Below are positions 1-12,908 of a DNA stretch of 64,000 nt, piece after piece; the first letter of the stretch is position 1; the number at the start of each line of letters is the position of its first letter. The stretch is from positions 744,001 through 808,000 of the forward strand of contig CM000692.1 in assembly GCA_000149225.2 (NCBI GenBank), read 5' to 3'. Made by a program: the position numbers and the translations under genes. The stretch comes from Lachancea kluyveri NRRL Y-12651 (taxonomy: Eukaryota > Ascomycota > Saccharomycetes > Saccharomycetales > Saccharomycetaceae). The notes beneath the pieces were generated by a model. That model had not been told where the DNA came from and did not search any database. It saw only the letters and a list, made by a program, of their open reading frames with translations.

Positions 1-1562
1 GATAGGGCTTGTTGGAATTTATAAGTTTCATAATCCACTTCGCGATCGTGAAATAATTCGGCGGAACTATAAAATGAGTCGATTTTCATTAGAGGCTCAT
101 CAACATACTTGGGCCTGAATGCTGTTAGTGTTAAAAATTTATCAATTGCGACAATATCCATATCTCTGTAATTATCGGTTAAAAAAGATGTAACAGTTGA
201 ATCACTATTGATTAGATCTCTATCGTTCGATGTATTCAACCGAGAGCTTGTCTTGACTATTTTGAAATCAACTGGACAGGTATTCCTTCTCAAATCTCTA
301 ATAAACTTATCCACTACTGAGTTGCTATAGGAAGGTGCATCTATCGCTCTAGTTAAAATGTCTCTTCGCAGTGAGCTACTTCTAATATCACTGTTCGTGC
401 CTCTTGAAACGGGTCGTTCTCTGCTTTCTTCAGAAAGTCTTTGCTTATCATCACTACAGCCATGAAATAGTTCATAAATCTCGTCTTTTAGCTGACCCTG
501 TTTCTGTCTCCAAACGGCGATTGAAGTTAATTCCGCTATGCAATTGTTTGCCATTAGTGAGTTCCACATCATGGGATCTGCATCAGTATCGATTTGGCTT
601 ACAGGGTTATATTTTAGGTATTCATACAAGCTTGTCTTGTGAACTTTCCTGCATGATTCATCGATGTCTTTTATCTCCTCTGGCGCTGAATCAACTATAG
701 ATTTTTTTAAGCCAATTAGAGCAATAAAGTAATCGACAAAAGATTTAGGCAACTGAAGTTTGTGAATTGTAAGGGGAGTTCTCGGTGCGATTGTTATAAT
801 GCTAAACCTATCCAGCGGGTTTATATGGAAGTTGGATATATTTTTCTTCAGGTTCACATAGATAGTCTCTTTAAACATAGAAATACCAGGATACTTCGTC
901 TGTAAGTGGTAAGCCAACGAAATGCTGTAACCCATGGGCATTAGATAGTAACAAATATGTTTCAGTTTGGTTCTTCCGGTAAATTTGGAATGCAGATGAA
1001 AGGTGGCTTCTTCTAGTGATTGGAGTTCTCGGTTTGGTGGTATCTCCTGGTGAAAGAACAGTTCTGATGCACAGTTTTGGATATGAAGGTTATCCACTTG
1101 GATGTAGTCACTGGGTAGGTTTAAAACAAAGATGTACAAATCACCATAACAAGTACAGCAGTATAGCAGCCCATCCTTATACTCTATTCCCGCAACTGAT
1201 AGGTCTTGATTCAAAATGTGGCTACTGTTGATCGGTATGCACGTCAGTATAAAATTTGGTGTCAAGGGTTGTTTGTTCTCTAATTTATACTGATAGTCTC
1301 TAACCACTTCAATAAGCCCATTGGATTTGATGATGAGCAAATAGTCTGAAGAGTCAACTATACCTCCGTTCAAACATTCGGGAGAAATTTGTCTATTTCT
1401 AGGTTTTAGGTAACAGAATTTTTGAATAATGTTGTCTTTTTCTGTTTGAACATTTGTGGAGGTGGAAAGAGGATTTAAAATACCATTTGAATATTCAAAA
1501 ACCCTGTATCCAGATGCTTTACCCTTGGAGTTGGTCGGAGTGGAAACAGCTAACCGAATCAT
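1..1562 (-). CDS. YDL176W homolog, N-terminal part (cut by window edge)
   Basis: The minus strand is open from an ATG at 1562 to the window edge, giving 520 complete codons without a stop. The protein begins MIRLAVSTPTNSKGKASGYR. I see no catalytic motif, signal peptide or membrane segment. The gene is divergent from the IMPACT-family gene, 91 bp between start codons, as YDL176W and YDL177C are in S. cerevisiae. That synteny, with general resemblance, is the main reason for the call. YDL176W is a roughly 700-residue protein of unclear role that has been linked to the GID ubiquitin ligase; I recall this from the literature and cannot see it in the sequence. The C-terminal part lies outside the window. 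The reading frame is certain; the orthology is fairly sure. Confidence 0.75.
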   Translation of the reverse strand, partial: MIRLAVSTPTNSKGKASGYRVFEYSNGILNPLSTSTNVQTEKDNIIQKFCYLKPRNRQISPECLNGGIVDSSDYLLIIKSNGLIEVVRDYQYKLENKQPLTPNFILTCIPINSSHILNQDLSVAGIEYKDGLLYCCTCYGDLYIFVLNLPSDYIQVDNLHIQNCASELFFHQEIPPNRELQSLEEATFHLHSKFTGRTKLKHICYYLMPMGYSISLAYHLQTKYPGISMFKETIYVNLKKNISNFHINPLDRFSIITIAPRTPLTIHKLQLPKSFVDYFIALIGLKKSIVDSAPEEIKDIDESCRKVHKTSLYEYLKYNPVSQIDTDADPMMWNSLMANNCIAELTSIAVWRQKQGQLKDEIYELFHGCSDDKQRLSEESRERPVSRGTNSDIRSSSLRRDILTRAIDAPSYSNSVVDKFIRDLRRNTCPVDFKIVKTSSRLNTSNDRDLINSDSTVTSFLTDNYRDMDIVAIDKFLTLTAFRPKYVDEPLMKIDSFYSSAELFHDREVDYETYKFQQAL

Positions 1563-1653
1563 AACACTGTACAACTGTTTTCAGTAGCTTCTGCGTCCTG
1601 CGTGGTTCCCGTGGCGACAAGAATCATTTGATGGTTTTTTCCTTTTTAAAGAT

Positions 1654-2217
1654 ATGTTGAAAAACTACGCAATACAAATGTTAAAAAGGCCTCCTCTCCA
1701 GAGAGTATCGATTTGCTGTATTGTCGCGAGAACGATTACTAGAGCTAGCAGAATGACATATGATACCACAAAGTCATGGAATGAATCAGAAGTGTTAGTG
1801 GACAGAAAATCCAAATTTCAAGCTAGGTGCTGCGCGTTAAAGAAACAAGACGACATCCCTCTACTCTTACAACAACTGGTGGAGGGGAACAAAATGGTTA
1901 GTAAGGCCAGTCACAAGCACATGTTTGCGTGGAGGACTGGAGAAGTTGTGGGCGAGGAAAGCTTTAAAGAGAAGAGTAAAAAGAAGGGGAAAAAGCATGG
2001 AGGTATTGTATTATCAAATGTTCAACAGGGTTCTAATGACTGTGGTGAAGCAGGAGCTGGTCAAAGACTACTGACTTTGCTTGAAAGGAGTAGCCTAGTG
2101 AACGTAATAGTAATTGTCACACGTTGGTACGGTGGTACCGCGTTGGGTCCCGCTAGGTTCAGACATATTTCAACTACGGCTGTTGAAAGCTTAAAAAAAG
2201 GTAGATTCCTGCTCTAG
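1654..2217 (+). CDS. IMPACT/UPF0029-family protein (YDL177C homolog)
   Basis: This 187-residue protein has the IMPACT N-terminal (UPF0029) fold. Its hallmark is visible near residues 128-175: NDCGEAGAGQRLL followed by VIVTRWYGGTALGPARF. The family includes Yih1/IMPACT, which binds Gcn1 and limits Gcn2 activation, but this short protein lacks the RWD domain of those proteins. Its biochemical role is unknown. The first ATG (1654) gives a basic, Arg-rich leader of about 30 residues. The S. cerevisiae protein is about 170 residues, so a downstream ATG such as codon 9 or codon 34 (MTYDTT) may be the real start. It is divergent from the YDL176W homolog, matching S. cerevisiae order and strand. Confidence 0.85.
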   Translation: MLKNYAIQMLKRPPLQRVSICCIVARTITRASRMTYDTTKSWNESEVLVDRKSKFQARCCALKKQDDIPLLLQQLVEGNKMVSKASHKHMFAWRTGEVVGEESFKEKSKKKGKKHGGIVLSNVQQGSNDCGEAGAGQRLLTLLERSSLVNVIVIVTRWYGGTALGPARFRHISTTAVESLKKGRFLL

Positions 2218-2291
2218 ACAATTTGATAGGGCTCCAAGAATCTGCCAGAATAATCAAACCTTAAAATAAGACATAATTATGGAAAACCTAC

Positions 2292-3230
2292 TTATATTTT
2301 TTGGGATTCAACGTTGAATTTGGAATATTCGTCGACCCAGTACAACCTCAAAGCTTCATGTTTTAGACCCAATTCGGTAATCTTTTCAACCTCTGTACTG
2401 GTTAAATCAAATGTAAAAATATGCTGAGCGTCGTGTACCCTATGAGGTTTTGAAGAAGTAGTAACTGGTAGAACACCCCGCTTGCTGACCCAACGTAACA
2501 AGACTTGGGCCTCAGATTTACCATACTTCTCGGCCAGTTCGTTAATATATTTGTAAAATGGCAAAGAATCGGCCTCTTCCGGTCTTCTTTGCAATGGACC
2601 GAGAGGAGAATAAGCTTCTAGCAAAATGTCGTTTTCTTTAGCAAAGTTGTAAATACCCGGGGTTTGGTTCTGCAGAAATGCAGAGTACTCAATCTGGTTT
2701 ACCTGCGGTTTGATCTCGGCTATCTTAAGAATACGCTCTAGGTCTTCCTTGGCAAAATTGGATACACCAATATTCTTAGCTTTACCAGACTTATAAAGCT
2801 CTTCTAAATATTTCCAAGCTTGTTCTAATGTAAATCCGTTTCTTCCTTCAGTAATAAATGGACTGTGTAGCAAGTACAAATCAATATAATCAACACCTAG
2901 TTCTTTCAAACCATTTTCAAAACCGACAATTGGATTATCAGAAAGTTTCAGTGATGTAGAATATTTGTCAGTAATCCAAATCTCGTTTCTTGGCTTCTTA
3001 GTTTCTCTCAATGCTTTACCAAGTTCTGGGTAGGTTCTGTATATTTCAGCTGCATCTATGTGAACAACACCTGGTAACGTCAATGCATATTTGACTTGGT
3101 CTACAAGTTCGTCAGAAAACTTAGAGGCGTTCTCCTCTGTTTTGAACCATTTGGTACCAGTACCAATAACAGCTACTGCTGGGATTTTGTTGCCGTTATT
3201 TAAAGTGAAAAACTCCTGTTTGATAGACAT
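2292..3230 (-). CDS. NADPH-dependent aldo-keto reductase, YDL124W type
   Basis: This 312-residue protein, the same length as S. cerevisiae YDL124W, is an alpha-keto amide/aldehyde reductase of the aldo-keto reductase family. It should reduce carbonyl compounds in the cytosol with NADPH. Visible features are HIDAAEIYRTYPELGKAL (catalytic Asp and Tyr region, near residues 56-73), YLLHSP with the family His, GVSNFAKEDL, and a C-terminal LPVTTSSKPHR cofactor loop. The frame extends upstream to a TTG, but the first ATG at 3230 gives MSIKQEFFTLNNGNKIPA, which aligns with the start of the S. cerevisiae protein. YDL124W lies next to HNT1 in S. cerevisiae. Here DLD2 and a permease lie between them, as expected for an unduplicated gene order. 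A CCCCT stress-type box lies upstream at 3394-3398. Confidence 0.93.
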   Translation of the reverse strand: MSIKQEFFTLNNGNKIPAVAVIGTGTKWFKTEENASKFSDELVDQVKYALTLPGVVHIDAAEIYRTYPELGKALRETKKPRNEIWITDKYSTSLKLSDNPIVGFENGLKELGVDYIDLYLLHSPFITEGRNGFTLEQAWKYLEELYKSGKAKNIGVSNFAKEDLERILKIAEIKPQVNQIEYSAFLQNQTPGIYNFAKENDILLEAYSPLGPLQRRPEEADSLPFYKYINELAEKYGKSEAQVLLRWVSKRGVLPVTTSSKPHRVHDAQHIFTFDLTSTEVEKITELGLKHEALRLYWVDEYSKFNVESQKI

Positions 3231-3876
3231 TTCTTTATTAATCTCAGTAAGTTGTATAGTGTAACTTAGTATTAGCAACTGTCCAAAGAGACAAATGAAT
3301 CACTTAAATACTAAAAAACGTGAGATGCCACAACTACTTTTATACGCCTTTCTGTCTTTTTTTCACGCTTCACGGACACTTCGATTTGTAAGCCCCCTAG
3401 ACTATAGACAAACAAACTCCGCAATCGGAAACACCTATAACCCATAAGTAAAGAAATTCGTATTAAGAACAGGAGGGCTCATGGAATATCTACTTCGATG
3501 TTGTGATAACAATTAGGACCCAGCCGAATTCCTGTGTTATTGCAACAAAACTTTATGAAGAAACTGAGTGAGCAAGCTGGACGCTAACTCAAAGAGTAGA
3601 CAGTAAACGAGTGGTGGGTGTTTTTCACTTTAAAACGTAACATATATACACAGACTAAACTATTTTAATAATTTAGGAGTGTTTTGCCAACCTTTTAGTC
3701 TTTGGCATGTACTCCGCTTATATATAGAGAGGAACCAGAATGCGCTCCAACTCTCCTTAGTGGCTGCTTGTCACAGCTGAAGCCAATATCAGTACATAAA
3801 GATCGAGTTTGCGGGTACATTGTTTTACTAATGAATATTTAAACATTGAGTCTCCTGATACGTTAGTACTTATCAT
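3231..3876. other. Intergenic: upstream of the YDL124W-type reductase
   Basis: This 646 bp stretch lies between two minus-strand genes, so it holds the reductase promoter and the DLD2 3' end. I see TATATA-rich patches near 3640-3650 and 3718-3726, and a CCCCT (possible Msn2/4 stress element) at 3394-3398. No open reading frame, RNA gene or repeat stands out. Confidence 0.5.
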
Positions 3877-5496
3877 CTATACGTACTTGTAAGGATTCAA
3901 AATACCGTTAGAGTCGTAGTGCTTCTTTAAGTCCTTGATCATCTCAATCTCCTGCTCACTTTTGGAGTAGGCGATGTAGTTCTTCTTTTGAAATCCCAAA
4001 CCATGTTCAGCACTAATGGAGCCATGCTTAGAGGACACGAATTCATAAACGAATGGTTCCAAAGCTTTTTCGACTTCTTTGCTGTATTCTCTAACAGCAA
4101 CATTCAAGTGCAAGTTACCATCACCAACATGGCCGTAACCTACAGCGCTGATGACAGGCTTTGAGGCGTCTTCTTCACTCAATAAACCTTGTTCTTCTAG
4201 TTTGGAGTTGGCCGCCTCGACTAAAGAGTACAAGTCCTTCAATGGTAGAGAAACGTCATATTTATAAACACCACCACCAGCTTGACTAGACTCTGGGATC
4301 ATTTCCCTCCACTGCCATAAATTGCGCAATTCGGTTTCGTCTTGGGCAACAACACCGTCTAAGACTAGTTCATCTTCCATGGCCTTTTCCAAGAAAGTTT
4401 CCAACTTGGCGTCATCGTGTTCCTTATTTGAACCCGAGGTTTCAATTAAGATGTAGAACGGATATTCATCCTCTAATGGATGGGCAGCATCCTTTAGATG
4501 GTGTTTGGTTAGTTGTTGGGATCTCAAATCCATAAATTCAAAAGCAGAAAGAACTTCACCCAGTTCCTTCCTGGCACGAACAAAGACTTTTTGAACGGTT
4601 TCGTAGCTGTCGACACCCAAAAAGCTAACGTTGAAAGCCTTTGGCCTTGGAGGAGTCAAGATAGAAACACCGGTGATCACACCCAGTGTACCCTCAGAGC
4701 CAATGAACAGTTGCTTCAAATCGTAACCTGTGTTATCTTTTCTTAATGCATCCAAGCTATTAACAATTTTGCCATCAGGTAAAACAACCTCCAAGCCTAA
4801 AACGGTACCGTGTAAGGAACCATAACGAAGCAATCTCAGACCACCCGCATTAGTGGCTACAACACCACCGACATGGCAAGAACCTTTGGCACCTAGGTCT
4901 AACGGGAAAATATAGCCATGCTCAGCCAAAAATACGTCGGCATTTTCCAAGATCACACCTGCGTCACATTTCAAAATACCGCTAACAGGATCAAATTCTC
5001 TAATCTTGTTCAACTGGGTCAAACTCAACACTATTTCATCGAAAACTGGAACAGAACCGCCGACCAAGCCAGTGTTACCACCCTGTGGAACAACAGCCAG
5101 TTTTTGTTCGTTACAGTACTTCAAGATTTTGGAGACCTGTTGAACAGTTTTTGGTCTTAGTACTAGCTTGGATTGGCCCTTGTACTTTCTCATCCAGTCT
5201 TCGTTAAACAAGGTAAGATCTTCCTGGTCGTTGGCCTCCAAAATTTCTTGTTCCGATAAAATAGTTTTGAAGAATTCCAAATCTTCCGAGGCCAGCTGCT
5301 TGTAAGAAGGATTCCGTTTGACATTTGGATACGATTCAGCAGTCAATTTTGGCTGAAGCTTTGTTGAGTAAGCTGCAGACATGGCTCTTTGAGCCAGTAT
5401 AGCACTGTTAACGCGAAAAGCATTAGAAGTTAGCCTAGACCTCAGTTGGGCTGCAGCAGTAATCTGCAAAGATCTCTTTAAGGAGAATCTGAACAT
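3877..5496 (-). CDS. DLD2: D-2-hydroxyglutarate dehydrogenase (DLD2/DLD3 family)
   Basis: This 539-residue FAD enzyme oxidises D-2-hydroxyglutarate (and D-lactate) to the oxo acid. The FAD-binding PCMH domain holds [14 protein letters not shown] at residues 137-150, followed by [18 protein letters not shown]. The C-terminal FAD-oxidase domain holds [13 protein letters not shown] and SAEHGLG, the metal and substrate-binding His motifs of the family. The first 45 or so residues are rich in Arg, Ser and Ala without acidic residues, a typical mitochondrial presequence, so this copy looks like mitochondrial Dld2 rather than cytosolic Dld3. The ATG at 5496 is the only start that includes the presequence. 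The gene sits next to the YDL177C homolog once the intervening reductase is discounted, as DLD2 (YDL178W) does in S. cerevisiae. Confidence 0.95.
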   Translation of the reverse strand: MFRFSLKRSLQITAAAQLRSRLTSNAFRVNSAILAQRAMSAAYSTKLQPKLTAESYPNVKRNPSYKQLASEDLEFFKTILSEQEILEANDQEDLTLFNEDWMRKYKGQSKLVLRPKTVQQVSKILKYCNEQKLAVVPQGGNTGLVGGSVPVFDEIVLSLTQLNKIREFDPVSGILKCDAGVILENADVFLAEHGYIFPLDLGAKGSCHVGGVVATNAGGLRLLRYGSLHGTVLGLEVVLPDGKIVNSLDALRKDNTGYDLKQLFIGSEGTLGVITGVSILTPPRPKAFNVSFLGVDSYETVQKVFVRARKELGEVLSAFEFMDLRSQQLTKHHLKDAAHPLEDEYPFYILIETSGSNKEHDDAKLETFLEKAMEDELVLDGVVAQDETELRNLWQWREMIPESSQAGGGVYKYDVSLPLKDLYSLVEAANSKLEEQGLLSEEDASKPVISAVGYGHVGDGNLHLNVAVREYSKEVEKALEPFVYEFVSSKHGSISAEHGLGFQKKNYIAYSKSEQEIEMIKDLKKHYDSNGILNPYKYV

Positions 5497-6157
5497 CTTT
5501 AAATGATACTTAGCCTTTTGAGCCTCGGTGATGAATTAGCGAGTTCGAGCTTGACTAAAATTTTTTTCCAATTCGGCTTTCAAACGGTGCTAAGTTTTCC
5601 GTTATGCCAAGAGTTACATATCGTATTTTATGATATACGATTTTTTACTCGAGACCAAGCCAACGAGGTCAGTGTGGTTTAAGCCAGCGAAGGTGAATAG
5701 AGAGCTACTCTAGCTGTTTTTATTGAAGTGGGGAATACGGGTTAGTCTCGTTTTCATTAATTCTAATGGGGTTGCATCATAGGATGAACGGAGAAAGGGA
5801 ATCGAACTCCGATGGCCACAAATAATTTCCTTTTCAGTACTTTACTTCAGCCGTTCTTTACCTAAAGCGTCTTTCTTTGCCTCTGGTGAGGCATCAAAAA
5901 AACACACACTGTCAAACACTCAACTCAGGGACTGCTATGCAGTGGAGATGACAGGGATTGTTTAATAGCTAGCTTTAAATTCATGTGTGACATATTTATG
6001 TATCCATTCGTCAATTTTTGGTGGACCAAAATGTCAGAATCGCATTTGAAATGACTATAAAAAGGTGTACGTAAACAGAACTTCGAGCTTTTTGGTTATG
6101 CTATTCCTCATCGTTTGTGCGGAAAAAAAACAGAAAAAATAATTCAAAGCATTAAAC
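5497..6157. other. Divergent promoter between DLD2 and the permease
   Basis: This 661 bp region holds both promoters. A TATA-like CTATAAAAAGG lies near 6055-6065, about 100 bp before the permease ATG, and an A-rich tract (6122-6141) follows. A tRNA-like fragment (TTCGATT loop plus neighbouring bases, minus strand) lies near 5788-5818, but no complete cloverleaf can be drawn. No other feature is clear. Confidence 0.5.
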
Positions 6158-7834
6158 ATGACCTCTGATCTCAAAGCTAATCTTGAGAAGGACACATCTT
6201 TCTATGATGTAAAGTCACAAGGAGAGACTTACAGCGGTACCTTAAATCAGCTTGAGAGCCAGTTGGAAGGTACCAAATGCGATGAAAACAACTTAGAGAA
6301 AGGTCTTTCTAGCCGTCACATTCAATTAATTGCTTTGGGTGGATGCATTGGTACTGGTTTATTTGTTGGTACCTCCTCAACGCTACATAACTGTGGACCA
6401 TTGCCATTGTTTCTCAGCTTCGTCATTATTTCGTTCATTGTCTACCCGGTTATGAACACTCTGGCTGAAATGATTTGTTATTTGCCTCAACAAGGTACGG
6501 TTCCGGAGCTGACATCCAGGTATGTCGATCCAAGCTTGGGTTTTGCGGCTGGCTGGAACTATGCTTATTCGTATTCAATTTTAGTCGCGACAGAGCTCTC
6601 TGCTGCTGCAGGTGTCGTCCAATACTGGACTGACAAAGTTCATGTTGCCGTGTGGATCACCATCTTTTTGGTAATTGTTGTGGGCTTGAATTTTGCTCCG
6701 GTAAAGTTCTACGGTGAGAGTGAATTTTGGTTTGCTTCACTGAAGATCATATGTATATTGGGCTTGCTAATTGTCAGCATCGTTATTTTTTTTGGTGGTG
6801 CACCATCCCATGACAGACTAGGTTTCAGATATTGGAATAATCCAGGCCCATTTGCCTATCATATCACCGGTGGAAACACGGGGAGATTCTTGGATATTTG
6901 GACAGCAATAATCAAGTCGGGTTTTGCTTTCATTCTATCTCCAGAATTAATCGGTTTAGCATGTGTAGAAGCAAAAGACACCAGAAGAAACATTGAGAAG
7001 GCGTCTAGAAGGTTTATTTGGAGAATAATCTTCTTCTATATAACCTCGACATTATGCATCGGTTTTATACTCTCCAGGGATGATCCAAAGCTTATCCAGG
7101 CTTTGACTTCGGATGCACCAGGAGCTGCATCCAGCCCCTTTGTTCAAGGTATCAGCAACGCCGGTATCCCTGTATTGAATCACATAATCAATGCTGTTAT
7201 CTTATCATCAGCCTGGAGTTCTGCCAATTCCTTCATGTATGCTTCTTCGAGATCTATTTTAGCACTAGCGAAGCAAGGAGATGCACCAAAAGTGTTTACT
7301 CGGATCAACAGACTCGGTGTGCCATACAACGCTGTTGCTCTATCTACCGCTGTTTCATGTTTAACATACTTGAACGCCTCTTCCTCTTCCGCCCAAGTTT
7401 TTACTTGGTTGTCAAATATCTGTACCATCTCTGGTTTCATCGGTTGGGCGCTCATCGGTATCACCTACTTACGTTTTAGAAAAGCCATATTTTATAACAA
7501 CCTGTATGAAAGAGTTCCATTCAAAAGTGCACTCCAACCGTACTTCACTTACTTTTTCGTTGTATTTGTTGTTCTACTGTGCCTGACTAACGGTTACGCC
7601 ACCTTTATTCCAAAATATTGGAATGCTTCAGATTTCGTCGCTGCCTATATCACTTTGCCAATATTTTTTTTGCTATATCTGGGTCATAAAATATGGTTTA
7701 AAACGAGGTGGTACATACCATTCAGAGAAATCGATGTCATCACTGGCCTGGCAGATGCAGAAGAGGAGGCTAAGATGACCCAACCTCGCACTCCAAAAAA
7801 TATGTGGGAAAAATTCATGTATTGGTTACTATAA
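6158..7834 (+). CDS. SAM3-like amino-acid/S-adenosylmethionine permease
   Basis: This 558-residue plasma-membrane permease belongs to the yeast amino-acid transporter family (APC superfamily). A hydrophilic N-tail of about 55 residues is followed by 12 predicted membrane segments, starting at the family signature GGCIGTGLFVGTSSTL. The best match from memory is S. cerevisiae Sam3, the high-affinity S-adenosylmethionine permease. Shared patches include ESEFWFASLKIICI, HITGGNTGRF, RFRKAIFYNNLYERVPFKS and EIDVITGLADAEEE in the C-tail. Substrate cannot be read from sequence; S-adenosylmethionine, polyamines or amino acids are all possible. The gene is divergent from DLD2 and upstream of HNT1, a place where S. 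cerevisiae has no permease (SAM3 itself is subtelomeric on chromosome XVI). The frame is intact and the ATG at 6158 is the natural start. Confidence 0.85.
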   Translation: MTSDLKANLEKDTSFYDVKSQGETYSGTLNQLESQLEGTKCDENNLEKGLSSRHIQLIALGGCIGTGLFVGTSSTLHNCGPLPLFLSFVIISFIVYPVMNTLAEMICYLPQQGTVPELTSRYVDPSLGFAAGWNYAYSYSILVATELSAAAGVVQYWTDKVHVAVWITIFLVIVVGLNFAPVKFYGESEFWFASLKIICILGLLIVSIVIFFGGAPSHDRLGFRYWNNPGPFAYHITGGNTGRFLDIWTAIIKSGFAFILSPELIGLACVEAKDTRRNIEKASRRFIWRIIFFYITSTLCIGFILSRDDPKLIQALTSDAPGAASSPFVQGISNAGIPVLNHIINAVILSSAWSSANSFMYASSRSILALAKQGDAPKVFTRINRLGVPYNAVALSTAVSCLTYLNASSSSAQVFTWLSNICTISGFIGWALIGITYLRFRKAIFYNNLYERVPFKSALQPYFTYFFVVFVVLLCLTNGYATFIPKYWNASDFVAAYITLPIFFLLYLGHKIWFKTRWYIPFREIDVITGLADAEEEAKMTQPRTPKNMWEKFMYWLL

Positions 7835-9061
7835 GCACAGCACTATACCATTACTTTGTGATGTGATCATGGCTCAAAAAATTTTTAAGCGTATTTTCCC
7901 TGTGACTTGATACCCTTTCTTTTGACTAAGTTCCCCATACAAGCGCCCTAACTATTTAATCAAATATTCCCGTAAAATTTAGCATTCTTTCTTTCTTTTT
8001 TTTAAGCTCTGAGATCCAGATAATATACGGTAATAGTAGTCCGACAACAAGGTTTTGGTGTTGACAGTATTTACCCTTTTACTACCATTTCTATTTCGAT
8101 TATTTGCATTTTTTTTTCTCGCTTGATTTGTGCATATATTTGATTTTATATCACTTTATACTGGGGTGTCATAATGAAGTATAGTTAAAGAATCTGAATT
8201 GTCCTAAACCAAAATGGGTCCTGAAATAGGATTATTCGTATGTACCTTATTTCACTTCTCCTTGAAAATTTACTTGTAAAGTTGCATTCGTATGAGCAAT
8301 ATCATAAAAAAGAACGTAATTTAATATCCCATACCATGTTTTTCATAGTTCTGTATGGGGTAATCGTTTAGATGTTTAATTAGCATTCTGGTTGACTAGC
8401 AAACTTTAATAGAGCTGTCAACAGTGCCAGTGGAGTGGATAGTTGGTAGTTATACGAAACTTACGTATAAGGCATCATTTGCTAGGCCTTATGCTAAAAA
8501 TGGCACCACGTTAAACGTACTCGGTTTAAACTTATCTCACCCACCTCGATGTTTCTTTTGGTTACAGCGCAGGAGCTACTACAAACTTATTTCTCCTTAT
8601 TACTATAAAACAGAATGGCAGGGGCTCCTTTCGTATTAAGATCGCACTCGTGGAAGCATCTGCTGTTTTTTCCCATAAATCTTGTTGCTTTGGTTGCCAA
8701 TGCTCCTCCCCGCATATAATAGTTTTGCATTATTCCGAACTTTCATCACTAACGCTGCATGTACCGATCACAGCATGCAGTTGACAAAATCTAATTGTTC
8801 TATTCATATAATGTATTCGTGACCTATCCGTCCAACTGTGGACAGAGAAACGTGTGTTTTACTACCATGTTCTCATGAAGCCCCATCGTATACCTCGTTA
8901 GAGTGATCTTGTCGATTAGACAATTGTCATCACACACGTAAAGCTCGAAAAGCGAAGGGGTAAAACTTTGTTAAAAAGTGCCGTCATCTCGTAATTACCA
9001 AACTCCCTATCACTTTATTTTAAACCTTATATCTTGTTCATCTTCTGTGAAACTATCAATT
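7835..9061. other. 1.2 kb intergenic region before HNT1
   Basis: This long spacer follows the permease and precedes HNT1. It is AT-rich, with T-tracts near 7995-8004 and 8108-8118. The only open frame (71 codons, 8424-8639) shows no domain and looks like chance. I see no tRNA, repeat or transposon remnant. The last 300 bp presumably hold the HNT1 promoter. Confidence 0.45.
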
Positions 9062-9587
9062 ATGTCTGCCTCAGGTGCTGCTCATGACGCTGCTTGTATT
9101 TTTTGCAAGATCATTAAGGGTATGTGACTCAGGTGTGTTCTTATTACCTACGGATTTTTCTAGAAACACATTACTAACCTAAAATACAGGTGAAATCCCT
9201 TCCTTTAAGTTAATTGAAACTGCCCACAGTTATTCTTTCTTGGATATCCAACCAACTACAGAGGCGCATGCCTTGATCATTCCCAAGTATCATGGCGGCA
9301 GACTTCACAACATCCCAGACGAGTATTTATCTGACATCCTGCCAGTCACCAAGAAGTTGGTTAAAGCCATTGGTTGTGACACCGATGGTCTCGAAGGTCC
9401 AGGTTACAACGTTTTGCAAAATAATGGTAAGATTGCTCATCAGGAGGTTGGTCACGTCCACTTTCATCTAATTCCAAAGAAAGACGACAAAACAGGTTTG
9501 ATCGTTGGCTGGCCGGCTCAAGAAACCGACTTTGAAAAGTTGGGCAAGTTGCATAAAGAATTGTTAGCTAAATTGGAAAGTGCTTAG
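9062..9587 (+). CDS. HNT1: HIT-family adenosine 5'-monophosphoramidase (Hint), spliced
   Basis: Exon 1 is 9062-9119 and exon 2 is 9190-9587. Joined they encode 151 residues, against 158 in S. cerevisiae Hnt1. The enzyme hydrolyses AMP-lysine and AMP-NH2 and is linked to Kin28/TFIIH function. Exon 1 ends in the zinc-site-like CIFCKIIKG. Exon 2 holds LDIQPTTEAHALIIPKYHG and the histidine triad HVHFHLIPK, whose middle His is the nucleophile. The 70 nt intron has GTATGT, TACTAAC at 9172-9178 and CAG. S. cerevisiae HNT1 also has an intron near its 5' end, so the structure is conserved. The gene is in tandem with CDC48, as in S. cerevisiae. Confidence 0.95.
9120..9189 (+). other. HNT1 intron (70 nt)
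   Basis: The intron begins GTATGT at 9120 and ends CAG at 9189, with TACTAAC at 9172-9178. The branch A lies only about 12 nt from the 3' splice site, short for yeast. Removing it joins ...KIIKG to EIPSFKLIE in frame. Confidence 0.93.
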
Positions 9588-12458
<2,871 letters not shown>

Positions 12459-12908
12459 AGGTTAGATAGGGGAGTACAACCACGCACAACCGAATTTATA
12501 ACATATACTTAAATGAAGAAAAAAATTTAGAATATAAAATTGTCTCTTTTTTCTTTTGATCTTAATATTTCTTTAAATGTACTTTGCTGGACAAAAGCTG
12601 CAAAATAAATAGTTGAGCCTGCACAGATGATCAGTGTACCATATCGCCCTTTGTATATTCGGTGATGATAATTAGCTCCGTATAGATTCATAAAACCATA
12701 GATTGTAGTATTACACGCGCCTGTACATATACACATATATTTCACCGAAGTGACTCTAACTTGTTACAACTGCGTTAAAAGAAGGTATCCGAATAAAAGC
12801 CTTGACCGACTTCTTATTATTAGTGTTGTTTTTTTTTTTATGCTCTCTAAGTTGTGATGCATTGAAAGCTTCCTCGTTACATATTTAAGTCTCAAGTTTT
12901 CCCGCAAC
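12459..12908. other. Convergent intergenic region, CDC48 and PCL genes
   Basis: Both flanking genes end here, so it holds two terminators. A T-tract lies near 12827-12839. A 72-codon minus-strand frame (12527-12745) has no recognisable content. Nothing else is seen. Confidence 0.45.

Noticed and set aside
5780-5830. tRNA-like T-arm (GGAGTTCGATTCCC, minus strand)
   Set aside because: No matching acceptor 5' strand, D-arm or anticodon arm within tRNA distance, and the T-stem pairs poorly. It may be a chance match or a remnant.
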